Shown here piece by piece: positions 10,214-19,424 of a stretch of 64,000 nucleotides of DNA. This DNA comes from Chitinophagales bacterium. GTDB taxonomy: Bacteria; Bacteroidota; Bacteroidia; Chitinophagales; LD1. Each line of letters opens with the position of its first letter. Within the stretch, counting starts at the first letter, position 1. The notes under the pieces are model-generated. The model had not been told where the DNA came from and ran no database searches. It saw only the letters and a list, made by a program, of their open reading frames with translations. The translations under genes and the position numbers were made by a program. The DNA is taken from the NCBI GenBank assembly GCA_026129525.1, contig JAHCHW010000002.1, positions 62,001 to 126,000 on the forward strand, given 5' to 3'.

Positions 10214-11301
10214 ACTTTTTGTTTTTGTTCAATAAAGCTCAAACGAATAAGGATAGATAGTATCCAAAAACCGAAAAGAATCCAGGCAATAACAGCGGGG
10301 TAGAAAAAGAGGCGCAAGGTGCTGTCGAGGTCGTACTTGCTGAAAGCCGGGTTGCCACCGTTGCCCGGGTGCATGGAGTCAGTAAGGCGAGGCAATACAA
10401 ACACACATAAAATAAACACCACAAATGCAAAGATGTTATACACTGCTGCTATGTTCCTCCTCCTTTCATCATTTTCAATCATTTCGCGGATAATCATGTA
10501 CGCCACATAAAAGAAAATAGCCACCAAAGCCGCAGCCATTTTAATATCTTCAAGCAACAACTTGCGGATAACATCGCCCCACGAAACCCCAATGTACCAT
10601 GTGTATTTAGCCCACACCAAACCGGTAAGGTAACCGCATGTGCCAAACAACAGTGCCGCCACTACTGCCTTATGCGCCAGCACATCCCATTTTTCGAAAG
10701 GCTTTGTAAGGTAAAGCGTGCTGGCGACAAACGAAGTGAACACCAGCATGGTCATTACAAACCACATGGGCACATGAAAGAAAGTATTGCGGATAGTTTC
10801 GTATAAAATTTCACGGTACGGAAAGCAGAACAAGCGGTGTTTATTGTTTTCTACCACCGGCTCGGTAGTTTCGGCAGTAAACACCGAAGCAGAATCAATG
10901 GCTTTTGCCTTTGCTAAAGTAAGTGCTTCGCGAAGGGCAAAAGTGCCATCAACATTGTTGTTTATTACCACATCAAAAGAAGATGGAACAATTTTTTCCT
11001 GTTGTGTTGAGGCTAAAGCAAACGTTGCTTCAATCTCTGAATTGGAAACAACATTTACAGAAAGCGGCTTGTAATACGTGTAATGATTCTTAAACCACAA
11101 TTGCACCTTACCTGCTTCGGGCGAGAGGAAATGAGCGTGGTAAGCAGTAATGCGAAAAGTATAAACCGTATCGGGCTTAAAAACTGAGGGACTGATTTTG
11201 GTTATACCCGGACCAAGCGGCACCACAAATCCGCCAATTACCACATACACCAACATTATTGCACTCAGCCATTTCCACCACTTGCCGTAAATCCAGTTCA
11301 T
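10210..11301 (-). CDS. ccsA: Cytochrome c biogenesis / heme handling protein CcsA (CcmC-like)
   Basis: A 363-residue polytopic membrane protein. The first transmembrane helix is near residues 12-29, followed by an external beta domain of about 100 residues and then at least five helices from about residue 172 onward. The tryptophan-rich heme-binding loop appears as WAKYTWYIGVSWGD, the equivalent of the WGxxWxWD motif of the CcmC/CcsA heme-handling family. A conserved His in NTFFHVP and another in DSMHPG may be axial ligands. It probably presents heme for covalent attachment to periplasmic c-type cytochromes. One such protein, with a CTVCH motif, is encoded at 24163. The CcmD-like gene follows with a four-base overlap. 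No CcmB or CcmA is nearby. Confidence 0.8.
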   Translation of the reverse strand: MNWIYGKWWKWLSAIMLVYVVIGGFVVPLGPGITKISPSVFKPDTVYTFRITAYHAHFLSPEAGKVQLWFKNHYTYYKPLSVNVVSNSEIEATFALASTQQEKIVPSSFDVVINNNVDGTFALREALTLAKAKAIDSASVFTAETTEPVVENNKHRLFCFPYREILYETIRNTFFHVPMWFVMTMLVFTSFVASTLYLTKPFEKWDVLAHKAVVAALLFGTCGYLTGLVWAKYTWYIGVSWGDVIRKLLLEDIKMAAALVAIFFYVAYMIIREMIENDERRRNIAAVYNIFAFVVFILCVFVLPRLTDSMHPGNGGNPAFSKYDLDSTLRLFFYPAVIAWILFGFWILSILIRLSFIEQKQKV

Positions 11302-11471
11302 TGTCGTGTTACTCTTCTTGAGAGCGCAAATATATTCAAAACACTTGCACCGTTTCTGTCGTAAAGCTTAAATCAAGGCAAACAAAAACAATACTTGGTT
11401 GAATGAATCAAAAACACATTTTTGCGGAACAGGTTTGGGGTTATGCCTGTTTTGTAGTAGATTGGTAAAAT

Positions 11472-13709
11472 ATGAATGTGCAGGAGATAAATGTTACGAA
11501 CGAAGAGCAGGAGAAGAAATTTATCCTGAAAGAGTACCGTGCCTTGTTGCGTGCGCTGCGTAAAAACGTTTCAGTACAGGAGAAGAAGCAAATACGCAGG
11601 GCGTTTGAAATGGCGGTGGACAGCCATAAAAACATGCGGAGAAAGAGTGGTGAACCGTATGTGCTTCACCCGATTGCCGTAGCAAGGGTAGTGGCTGAAG
11701 AAATGGGGTTAGATACTACTTCCATTATTTGCGCCTTTCTGCACGATGTAGTGGAAGACACCGAAGTTACCCTCGAAGAAATTGAAAGAGCTTTCAATAA
11801 AGAGGTTGCCCGCATTGTGGACGGACTTACCAAAATATCGGGCATTTTCGATCTCAACTCGTCTATACAGGCCGAAAACTTCCGCAAACTTTTACTTACC
11901 CTAAACGATGACATACGTGTAATTCTTATAAAGTTAGCCGACAGGCTGCACAACATGCGTACGCTCGAATCGCTGAAGCGCGAAAAGCAATTAAAAATTG
12001 CCAGCGAAACCATGTATTTGTATGCGCCTCTTGCGCACCGCATGGGTTTGTATGCCATTAAAACCGAAATGGAAGACCTGTCGCTTAAATACACCGAGCC
12101 GGTTTTATACAAAGAGATAGCTCAAAAACTGAACGAAACCAAACGCGAGCGCGCACGCTTTATTCACGATTTTATAAAGCCGCTGAAAGAAGAATTAGAA
12201 AGGCGAGGATTCAACTTTGAGATATATGGTCGCCCTAAATCCATTTACTCCATCTTCAACAAAATAAAAAACAAAGGGGTTCCTTTCGAAGAGATTTACG
12301 ACCTGTTTGCCATTCGCATTATTCTGAAATCGGAACCCGATAAAGAAAAAAGCGACTGCTGGGGAGTGTACTCGGCTATTACGGATATTTACAAACCTAA
12401 CCCCGACCGCCTGCGCGACTGGCTCAGTAACCCCAAAACTAACGGCTATGAAGCCCTGCATACCACCGTAATGAGTTCGCATGGTAAATGGGTCGAAATT
12501 CAAATTCGCTCCGAGCGCATGCACGAAATTGCTGAAAAAGGGTTTGCCGCCCATTGGAAATACAAAGAAGGAAGTGCCGATACCGCCTTAGATGAATGGT
12601 TAGAGAAAATACATGGTGTGCTCAGCAACCCCGATAATACCGCCTTAGATGTAGTAAACGATTTTAAGCACGAACTTTTCAGCGATGAGATATTCATATT
12701 TACCCCAAAAGGTGATTTAAAACGCCTGCGTAAAGGCGGCACCGCGCTCGATTTTGCTTTTGAAATTCACTCCGACATTGGTAAAAAATGTATTGGTGCC
12801 AAAGTGAACAATAAGTTGGTTCCCCTTAGCCACGTTCTTAAAAATGGCGACCAGATTGAAATTCTTACAAGCAACAAACAAACGCCCAACGAAGACTGGC
12901 TCAACTATGTGGTTAGTGCCAAAGCCCGCTCGGTAATTAAACAAACGCTTAAAGAAGAAAAAAAACGCATTGCCAACGAAGGCAAAGAATTGCTGGAGAA
13001 AAAACTCAAGCAACTTAAAATCGAAAACAGCGAAGCCAACATCCTGTTGCTTATGAACTATTTTAAAATGGTTTCATCGCTCGATTTGTTCTTTAGCATT
13101 GCTACCAAAAAAATTGACCTTAATACACTTGCTAACCTCGAAGTAATAGCGGGCAAAATAAAACTGCCCAAACCCGCTAACACCCAAAAGTTAGATGCCG
13201 GTGAAAGCATTGATGAAGCCGTAAAGAAAACGCTGCAAAAGAATGCCGAGTTACTGATAATGGGCGAGAATGCCGATAAGATTGATTACAAGTTTGCGCC
13301 TTGCTGCAACCCCATACCGGGCGATGATGTGTTCGGTTTTCTTACCATTAACGATGGCATAAAAATACACCGCACCAACTGCCCCAATGCCGTGCAGTTA
13401 ATGAGCAAATACGCCTACCGCATTATTAAAACCAAATGGACCAAGCAGCACGAAATTGCCTTCCTTACCGGCATTAAACTTACCGGATTAGACGATGTGG
13501 GCTTAGTAAACAAAATAACCAACATTATTACAGGGCAAATGAACCTGAACATGCGCTCCATTTCATTCGATAGCTCGGATGGAGTTTTTGAAGGGCGCAT
13601 TATGGTGTATGTGCACGATACCGAGCAACTCGAAGATCTTCTTAGCCGCCTTACCGCCCTGACCGGCATACTCGAAGTAGAGCGTTTCGATTCGGAAGAT
13701 GCAGAGTAG
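11472..13709 (+). CDS. rel: Bifunctional (p)ppGpp synthetase/hydrolase
   Basis: A 745-residue long RSH enzyme. The hydrolase (HD) domain has His66, His91-Asp92, Glu95-Asp96 and Asp157 in KLADRLHNMR, so all metal and catalytic positions look intact. The synthetase domain follows (about 235-365) with GRPKSIYSIFNK at 253 and NGYEALHTTV at 324. The TGS domain starts near 413 and an ACT domain ends the protein (about 665-745). It should both make and degrade the stringent-response alarmones from GTP/GDP and ATP. The gene stands alone. Upstream, 11302-11471 holds a weak AACAGG/CCTGTT inverted repeat (11428-11451). No terminator is obvious after the stop. Confidence 0.95.
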   Translation: MNVQEINVTNEEQEKKFILKEYRALLRALRKNVSVQEKKQIRRAFEMAVDSHKNMRRKSGEPYVLHPIAVARVVAEEMGLDTTSIICAFLHDVVEDTEVTLEEIERAFNKEVARIVDGLTKISGIFDLNSSIQAENFRKLLLTLNDDIRVILIKLADRLHNMRTLESLKREKQLKIASETMYLYAPLAHRMGLYAIKTEMEDLSLKYTEPVLYKEIAQKLNETKRERARFIHDFIKPLKEELERRGFNFEIYGRPKSIYSIFNKIKNKGVPFEEIYDLFAIRIILKSEPDKEKSDCWGVYSAITDIYKPNPDRLRDWLSNPKTNGYEALHTTVMSSHGKWVEIQIRSERMHEIAEKGFAAHWKYKEGSADTALDEWLEKIHGVLSNPDNTALDVVNDFKHELFSDEIFIFTPKGDLKRLRKGGTALDFAFEIHSDIGKKCIGAKVNNKLVPLSHVLKNGDQIEILTSNKQTPNEDWLNYVVSAKARSVIKQTLKEEKKRIANEGKELLEKKLKQLKIENSEANILLLMNYFKMVSSLDLFFSIATKKIDLNTLANLEVIAGKIKLPKPANTQKLDAGESIDEAVKKTLQKNAELLIMGENADKIDYKFAPCCNPIPGDDVFGFLTINDGIKIHRTNCPNAVQLMSKYAYRIIKTKWTKQHEIAFLTGIKLTGLDDVGLVNKITNIITGQMNLNMRSISFDSSDGVFEGRIMVYVHDTEQLEDLLSRLTALTGILEVERFDSEDAE

Positions 13710-13944
13710 GCAATACACAAAATGACTGAATAAAAAGATGCCGTACTACAGTTTTTTAATCTCTTAACTTGACGCGTATGCGCCTGAGACAAGACAAGGC
13801 GTGGCAATGATTTTTGAGATAGCCTCTAAAAAAACTCGCTACAAACAATTCCCTCAGTTTCTCTACTTCAGCATTATTACTGCTTTTTTGGTTAAGTTCT
13901 TGCAGCATAGCTTTCACTTCTTCTCGCTCGGCAGCAGTAACATA

Positions 13945-14412
13945 TTAGAAAGGGTGAAACTTGCATAGATCACCCCCTTCGTAATTTACACACCAGTAGT
14001 ACATAAAGTTGGGGCGAAGGTTAAGTTGGTTCATGTTAACAGAATAGTGTGTAGCAAGTACAGTTGAATCATCAATTACGGCATTCATGTAAACGGCTTG
14101 TCCTTTTTTATACAATACCGTATCAGTTAGTATGAATCGTGCTTTAGGGCAGTAGGTTAGGTTTCGCCATTGAAAGGTGATGGTATCGGTTAAAAGAAGG
14201 TGGTAGTCGGGCGGGGTAAAGAGGGCGGCAGATTTTTCGGTGCCGCCTGTGGTGTTGTCGGCAAGTTCGGTAGTGTAGATGACAGAATACCAAGGAGGGA
14301 AGACATAAGAAAAATACAGAGGTCGGGCAGGCTTCGGGAATCGGGGCAATGCAGAACTTTTGAGATAGGTTGTAACCTTTTTTATTGAATTAGTGGCAGC
14401 ACATCCCTGCAT
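13945..14412 (-). CDS. Orphan ORF, possibly 5'-truncated lipoprotein gene
   Basis: A 155-codon frame whose first residues are MQGCAATN. The Cys at position 4 looks like the processed end of a lipoprotein, but no signal peptide precedes it. Four codons upstream there is an in-frame TAG, and no alternative frame supplies a hydrophobic leader. The remainder has aromatic-rich beta-type sequence (FSYVFPPWYS, MYYWCVNYEGGDLC) and looks like genuine protein. After its TAA the same frame stays open for another 62 codons, down to 13756. It may be a decayed or truncated gene, or a small cytosolic protein. I recognise no family. Confidence 0.4.
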   Translation of the reverse strand: MQGCAATNSIKKVTTYLKSSALPRFPKPARPLYFSYVFPPWYSVIYTTELADNTTGGTEKSAALFTPPDYHLLLTDTITFQWRNLTYCPKARFILTDTVLYKKGQAVYMNAVIDDSTVLATHYSVNMNQLNLRPNFMYYWCVNYEGGDLCKFHPF

Positions 14413-14448
14413 CGGGTCGGGCTAACACACTCATCGCTTTGTAAGAGG

Positions 14449-14479
14449 TTTTTACACATTCATTAAAGTTGTGTAAAAA
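14449..14479. promoter_or_regulatory. Perfect inverted repeat in a divergent intergenic region
   Basis: Arms TTTTTACACA (14449-14458) and TGTGTAAAAA (14470-14479) are perfect reverse complements separated by 11 bases. The site lies between the orphan ORF (minus strand) and the penicillin-acylase gene (plus strand), upstream of both, so an operator is more likely than a terminator. No regulator gene is adjacent. Confidence 0.45.
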
Positions 14480-14595
14480 AATACAGCGCAGTAGCTTAAA
14501 AACAAACACCACACATTCATCCCTACTTTTAAAATCTTTTCATTCGCCAATCGTTTACTTTCGCAACGCTTTAAATTCCCTGAATGCTTATTGTA

Positions 14596-16737
14596 ATGAA
14601 AAAAAAATATCTACTGTTCACAGTATTAGCAATTATATCTATAAACAAAGTACTGCAAGCAGAAGGCAATTCCGAACCATTTCCCAAAATCGATCCAGAG
14701 AACATCACCATTGTGCGCGATAGCTTTGGCATTCCGCACATATTCGCAAAAACTGATGCCGAAGTAGCGTATGGTTTGGCGTGGGTAAATGCCGAAGATG
14801 CTTTTGACGTATCGCAGGATTTAATTTATGCTGCCAAAGGCTACATGGGTCGTAAAGATGGCATCAGTGGAGCTAAAACCGATTTTTTTGTGCATGCCAT
14901 TGCTGCCCGTGAACTGGTTGAACAAAAGTTTGATACCGATTTATCGCCCGAGTTCAAAAAATATCTCAACGGATTTGTGCAGGGCTTAAATGCTTATGCA
15001 GCGGCTCATCCCGAGGAAGTAAAAATTAAAAGCGCTTTTCCTGTTACATCAAAAGATGTGGTAGCCGCTTATGTGGTGGTTATGTCGGCACTATCGTGGG
15101 TGCAAAACAATGTGGGCGATGCAGTTGGCGGAAAGTATGATAACATAGCACTCGAATTCCCCAAACATCTTATGCCCAACGTAGGCTCCAATGCCTTTGC
15201 GCTTAACAGCACCAAAACTGTGGATGGCAAAACCTACCTGTGCATTAACCCGCACCTGCAGATGGACGGGCAGTTTTCGTTTTACGAAGCGCACCTGCAA
15301 AGCGAAGAAGGGCTGAACATTGCCGGTTGTATGTTTCAGGGAAGCAGTTCGCTGGCAATGGGGGTTAACGAAAACTTAGGTTGGGGAATGACATGGAATA
15401 CCTTCGACAAAGTAGATGTGTTTAAGTTGAAAATGCACGCTAAAAAGAAACTGGAATATGAGTTCGATGGCAAATGGGAAAAACTACAGAAACGACCCGT
15501 GTGGTTGAAAGTTAACTTGAGTAAGAAAGGAAAATTTGTGCTACCTGTAAAAAAAATGACCTACTGGAGCAAGTATGGTTTAACCATCAAATCGGGCAAG
15601 AGCGACAACTACTACTCCATTCGTTTTCCCGCCAACACCACTGTTAAAACCGGAGAGCAGTTGTACAAAATGAATAAGGCAAAAAACTACAGCGAGTATT
15701 GGGATGCTATCCGCACACATGCCATTACCCTCTTTAACATTGTGTATGCCGATAAAGAAGACAACATATTTTACCTACACCACGGCATGATGCCCGAGCG
15801 CGATACTACTATTGACTGGAGCGGCTTAATTGCAGGAAACACATCTTCCACACTTTGGACAAAACTCATCCCCTTAGACAGTATGCCCAAAACCATTAAC
15901 CCCGACTGCGGCTATGTGTTTAACACCAACAATACCCCCTTCCATGCCAGTTCGGTAGAGTGCAGCGAAAACGGCTACTGCTATACTTCGCGCAGGCTTA
16001 TGGACGAGCGCCCTGGTGATAACAACCGTGCACAGCGCTTTACCGAAATCATTTCTTCAAAAGATAAATTCAGCTTAAACGATATCAAGAGTCTCAAATT
16101 TGATGTAACCATCTCCACACAGGGCACTTTTGCTAATTCGGTAAAACCTTTGTTCGAGTTATCAAAAGAAAAATATCCGCATTTAGCCGAAGCAATAGAT
16201 ATACTGCAAACATGGAATCGCAAAGCCGATATTACCGAGTATGCGCCTTCATTATTCGGTTTGGTGTTAAAAGAAGTGTTCGAAAAAAATCATTGGGACG
16301 ATGCCAATTTTGTAACCGGATTTTCGGCAACTGAAGAAGAATGGGCGCACCATCTTGCCAATGCCTGCGACTCACTCCGCACACACTTCGGCACTATTAG
16401 AGTGGAATGGGGAACCATTAACCGCTTAGTGCGCGGTAATAAAGATATGCCCCTGCGCGGCTTTGCCGATGTACTAAGCCCCAGTTATCCTTCGCGTATG
16501 AAAGGTCGCTTTGCTTTCCGCGCCAAACATGGCGATACCTACACCATGTTTGCCTCATTTGGTAAAAACGGAGTGGAACAGTTACAGGCACTGCAACCCA
16601 TAGGCAATTCACTAAACCCTAACAGCCCTCATTACAACGACCAAATGGAACTTTTCAGCCGTCAGCAAATGCGTCAGGTGAGCTTAAAGAAAGAAGATGC
16701 GCTCAAAGGGGCGTTGAACACCTATCATCCTAAATAG
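14596..16737 (+). CDS. Penicillin acylase family Ntn-hydrolase
   Basis: A protein of 713 residues from the ATG at 14596, which begins a clean signal peptide (MKKKYLLF to LQAEG). An ATG four codons upstream, at 14584, is the alternative start. The precursor layout is typical: an alpha chain of about 170 residues, a spacer, then the autoprocessing site NVGSNAF. Ser198 there would become the N-terminal nucleophile of the beta chain. The long beta chain carries the conserved FxHHGMMPERD and NTNNTPF regions. Members hydrolyse amide bonds of acylated substrates in the periplasm, including beta-lactams, acyl-homoserine lactones and other N-acyl compounds. The substrate here cannot be read from sequence. 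It is followed after 28 bases by the lysoplasmalogenase gene. Confidence 0.9.
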   Translation: MKKKYLLFTVLAIISINKVLQAEGNSEPFPKIDPENITIVRDSFGIPHIFAKTDAEVAYGLAWVNAEDAFDVSQDLIYAAKGYMGRKDGISGAKTDFFVHAIAARELVEQKFDTDLSPEFKKYLNGFVQGLNAYAAAHPEEVKIKSAFPVTSKDVVAAYVVVMSALSWVQNNVGDAVGGKYDNIALEFPKHLMPNVGSNAFALNSTKTVDGKTYLCINPHLQMDGQFSFYEAHLQSEEGLNIAGCMFQGSSSLAMGVNENLGWGMTWNTFDKVDVFKLKMHAKKKLEYEFDGKWEKLQKRPVWLKVNLSKKGKFVLPVKKMTYWSKYGLTIKSGKSDNYYSIRFPANTTVKTGEQLYKMNKAKNYSEYWDAIRTHAITLFNIVYADKEDNIFYLHHGMMPERDTTIDWSGLIAGNTSSTLWTKLIPLDSMPKTINPDCGYVFNTNNTPFHASSVECSENGYCYTSRRLMDERPGDNNRAQRFTEIISSKDKFSLNDIKSLKFDVTISTQGTFANSVKPLFELSKEKYPHLAEAIDILQTWNRKADITEYAPSLFGLVLKEVFEKNHWDDANFVTGFSATEEEWAHHLANACDSLRTHFGTIRVEWGTINRLVRGNKDMPLRGFADVLSPSYPSRMKGRFAFRAKHGDTYTMFASFGKNGVEQLQALQPIGNSLNPNSPHYNDQMELFSRQQMRQVSLKKEDALKGALNTYHPK

Positions 16738-16765
16738 TTTTACATCACACACCTACCATTAACCG

Positions 16766-17506
16766 ATGGCCAACATACGGGCACGTATTTTACTTCTGTT
16801 ATTACTTGTGGTATCTGCTGTTGAATTCTACAGCGAGTTCGCGCATCTCAAATTCTTAATGTTTTTCACAAAGCCTTTATTACTCCCGTTTTTGGCAGCT
16901 TACTATACGGCAAGTGTAAAGAGCAAGTGGAATAACGTGCACAAAATAATGCTGCTCGCCTTTCTGTTCTCATGGTTTGGCGATATATCCTTAATGCTTA
17001 CGCCCGAAACAATTTCCGATACCCACTTGATGGGCATACCAAAAAGCAAATACTTTTTTCTCCTAGGCTTGGGTTCATTTCTAATTACTCAACTGCTTTT
17101 TATTCGCGCGTTTCGTAATGCCGTTTCATCCGCTAAAAACACTGTAAGCACAATCGGCTATCTGCCTTTTCTTTTCTATTGGGCAGCTATGATGTTTGTA
17201 GTATTACCCCCGCTGTACGCCAATCAGGAAAAAAATGCAGCCATTATCCCTGTTGTGGTTTACGCTGCTATACTCGTATCAATGGCGGCAACTGCACTAA
17301 ACCGATATAAGAATACTGCGCCCGAGAGTTTTACATACACCTTTATCGGAGCCTGTTTGTTTGTAATTTCCGATTCACTTATCGCAATCAACTTTTTAGC
17401 GCTAAAAGAGCCAATGTACCATGCCGGCTTTCTTATAATGACCACCTACATGGCTGCCGAGTTTTTAATTGCTTATGGGATTTTGGAACATTTTAAAGAA
17501 CAGTAG
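16766..17506 (+). CDS. Lysoplasmalogenase (YhhN/TMEM86 family)
   Basis: A 246-residue membrane protein with seven to eight predicted hydrophobic segments throughout. The conserved acidic motifs of the YhhN/TMEM86 family are visible: WFGDISLML near residue 71 and ISDSLIAIN near residue 205. Family members cleave the vinyl-ether bond of lysoplasmalogens, and some bacterial relatives act on related ether lipids. The assignment to the family is firm and the substrate is inferred. It starts 28 bases after the acylase gene and probably shares its transcript. It ends at a bidirectional terminator facing rplJ, in the place where rplL would normally be found. Confidence 0.85.
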   Translation: MANIRARILLLLLLVVSAVEFYSEFAHLKFLMFFTKPLLLPFLAAYYTASVKSKWNNVHKIMLLAFLFSWFGDISLMLTPETISDTHLMGIPKSKYFFLLGLGSFLITQLLFIRAFRNAVSSAKNTVSTIGYLPFLFYWAAMMFVVLPPLYANQEKNAAIIPVVVYAAILVSMAATALNRYKNTAPESFTYTFIGACLFVISDSLIAINFLALKEPMYHAGFLIMTTYMAAEFLIAYGILEHFKEQ

Positions 17507-17514
17507 ATACAACA

Positions 17515-17542
17515 AAAAGCCCCGCAAATGTGCAGGGCTTTT
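17515..17542. terminator. Bidirectional rho-independent terminator
   Basis: Arms AAAAGCCC (17515-17522) and GGGCTTTT (17535-17542) flank an inner GCA/TGC pairing with one mismatch. T-runs occur on both strands. It closes both the plus-strand lysoplasmalogenase transcript and the minus-strand ribosomal operon just after rplJ. Confidence 0.8.
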
Positions 17543-17564
17543 AAATAGAAATCTGTTATTACAA

Positions 17565-18089
17565 TTACTGCGCTCTGTCTTCCAGTGCCTTAACCAATCC
17601 GGCAATTTTTTGCGAAGAAGAACCTTGCAGCGCGCTGATAACATTGCGTGCAGGCGACTGTAACAGCCCGATAATTTCTCCCAGCAATTCTGCCTTGCTC
17701 TTTAAAGCGGCAAGCACTTCTAATTGATTATCGCCCACAAATACATCGCTATCAATGTAAGCGCCTTTCAATGTAGGCTTATCGCTTCCTTTGCGGAACT
17801 CCTTCAACAACTTGGCAGGTGCTGCGCCATCGGTGGCAAACATAACTCCGGTTTGGCCGTGCAACAGCGGGTAAACAGCCTCATAGTTGCCGCCAACCTG
17901 CTCCAGTGCCTTGCGGATGAGCGTGTTTTTCGATACGCGGTATTCAATGCCTGAGTTGAAACACAGTCTGCGGAATTTGTTAGTCTTCTCTACAGTTAAT
18001 GTTTGCGGGTCGCACAGGTAAAAATATTGTGTGTTGCTGAACTTCTCTTTCAGTTCGGCAATCTCTTGGTTTTTCTGATTCTTATCCAT
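17565..18089 (-). CDS. rplJ: 50S ribosomal protein L10
   Basis: A 174-residue L10, the stalk base that binds 23S rRNA and anchors L7/L12 dimers. The typical N-terminal part (KEKFSNTQYFYLCDPQTLTV, then NKFRR and the SKNTLIRKAL motif) and the C-terminal helix for L7/L12 binding are present at normal length. It lies 30 bases after rplA. A terminator follows within 25 bases, so rplL is not in this transcript, although rplJ-rplL are adjacent in nearly all bacteria. In other bacteria L10 with L7/L12 represses this operon by binding its own mRNA. I could not identify that site. Confidence 0.95.
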   Translation of the reverse strand: MDKNQKNQEIAELKEKFSNTQYFYLCDPQTLTVEKTNKFRRLCFNSGIEYRVSKNTLIRKALEQVGGNYEAVYPLLHGQTGVMFATDGAAPAKLLKEFRKGSDKPTLKGAYIDSDVFVGDNQLEVLAALKSKAELLGEIIGLLQSPARNVISALQGSSSQKIAGLVKALEDRAQ

Positions 18090-18119
18090 CTTTCACTAAG
18101 TTTTAAACGGGTAATAGAA

Positions 18120-18818
18120 TTAAATTCCTGCCACGGTTTTGTAATCAACATTTATTCCGGGGCTCATGGTGGAAGCCATGCTGATGCCTTTGAAGTAAAT
18201 ACCTTTTGCGGTAGAAGGCTTCAGTTTCGATAATGTCTGCAACAGTGCAGTGGCATTCTCATTAATCTGGTCGGCAGTAAAATTCACTCTGCCTATAGAT
18301 GTGTGAACAATACCGAATTTATCAACCTTAAAGGCAATTTTACCCTTCTTCACCTCGTTTACTGCTTTACCCACATCAGGCGTAACAGTGCCCGACTTAG
18401 GGTTAGGCATCAGGTTGCGCGGACCAAGAATACGGGCAATTTTACCCAACTTAGCCATTACGTTTGGTGTGGCAATTACCACATCAAAATCCATCCAGTT
18501 TTCTTTCTCAATTTTTGTAACGTATTCGTCCAAACCAACATAGTCGGCACCGGCTGCTTTTGCATCGTCCTCCTTATCGGGACTGCAAAGCACCAATACT
18601 TTTTTGGTTTTTCCGGTTCCGTGGGGCAGCGCAGTGGTTCCTCTTACTGCCTGGTCGGCTTTCTTGGGGTCAACTCCCAGTTGAATGTGCAAATCAACCG
18701 ATGCGTTGAATTTGCAGGTGGTTACATCCTTTACAAGTTTGGATGCTTCGCTGAGGGTGTAGAGTTTGTTGCCATCTACTTTGCCTTCAGCCACTTTTCG
18801 CTTTTTGCTTAGTTTCAT
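18120..18818 (-). CDS. rplA: 50S ribosomal protein L1
   Basis: A 232-residue L1, the mobile stalk protein of the large subunit that helps release deacylated tRNA. The signature segments are intact: [40 protein letters not shown] and the [17 protein letters not shown] tail. It is preceded by rplK with an unusually long gap of 124 bases containing a small hairpin, and followed by rplJ after 30 bases. L1 commonly represses its own operon by binding the mRNA leader upstream of rplK. No clear mimic was identified here. Confidence 0.97.
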   Translation of the reverse strand: MKLSKKRKVAEGKVDGNKLYTLSEASKLVKDVTTCKFNASVDLHIQLGVDPKKADQAVRGTTALPHGTGKTKKVLVLCSPDKEDDAKAAGADYVGLDEYVTKIEKENWMDFDVVIATPNVMAKLGKIARILGPRNLMPNPKSGTVTPDVGKAVNEVKKGKIAFKVDKFGIVHTSIGRVNFTADQINENATALLQTLSKLKPSTAKGIYFKGISMASTMSPGINVDYKTVAGI

Positions 18819-18903
18819 TGTTTCTGTTTTTTGAGGTCAAGCGGGTCAACTAAAAACCCTCCCTCGGTGAATTAAAAATGTTATTCGTTATTGGTTAATG
18901 GTA

Positions 18904-18923
18904 AATAGCTGCAAATAGCTATT
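18904..18923 (-). other. Hairpin in rplK-rplA spacer
   Basis: Perfect 7-bp arms AATAGCT (18904-18910) and AGCTATT (18917-18923) with a 6-base loop, inside the 124-base rplK-rplA spacer. There is no T-run, so it is not an evident terminator. It could affect mRNA processing or L1 binding, or it could be chance in AT-rich DNA. Confidence 0.3.
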
Positions 18924-18942
18924 AACACTTAACCTTTTACTA

Positions 18943-19371
18943 CTAATATCCATCTACCTTAAACCCGGCACTTTTGGCAGAACCTGCTACCATGCTCATG
19001 GCGCTTTCTACCGTAAAGCAGTTAAGGTCGGGCATTTTTTCTTCGGCTATTTTGCGGATAATATCGGTGCTAACGGTTCCGATTTTTTTACGGTTTGGCT
19101 CGGCAGAACCGCTTTGCTTTTTGGTGTATTCCATCAACAAAGCATGAACCGGAGGAGTTTTGATAATAAAATCGAAACTCTTATCGGAGTAAACGGTAAT
19201 TACCACCGGAAGAATTTTTCCCATTCTGTCCTGCGTGCGGGCGTTAAACTGCTTGCAAAACTCCATAATGTTCACCCCTTTCGAACCGAGTGCCGGACCA
19301 ATTGGAGGTGCAGGGTTTGCTTGTCCGCCTTTTACCTGTAGCTTAATAAATGCCTGAATTTCCTTTGCCAT
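18943..19371 (-). CDS. rplK: 50S ribosomal protein L11
   Basis: A 142-residue L11, which binds the GTPase-associated region of 23S rRNA and is needed for ribosome-dependent activation of RelA-type synthetases such as the rel product at 11472. The conserved N-terminus ([21 protein letters not shown], then [12 protein letters not shown]) and C-terminus ([24 protein letters not shown]) are complete. It follows nusG after 53 bases. The spacer is AT-rich and shares the 11-mer GTTATTCGTTA with the rplK-rplA spacer. Confidence 0.97.
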   Translation of the reverse strand: MAKEIQAFIKLQVKGGQANPAPPIGPALGSKGVNIMEFCKQFNARTQDRMGKILPVVITVYSDKSFDFIIKTPPVHALLMEYTKKQSGSAEPNRKKIGTVSTDIIRKIAEEKMPDLNCFTVESAMSMVAGSAKSAGFKVDGY

Positions 19372-19424
19372 TGTATTTGATGTTAATCGTTATTAGTAAT
19401 TAGTTATTCGTTAATTGTATCGGG

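Noticed and set aside
18303-18812. A 169-codon plus-strand frame
   Set aside because: It is antisense to rplA, whose sequence is unmistakable.
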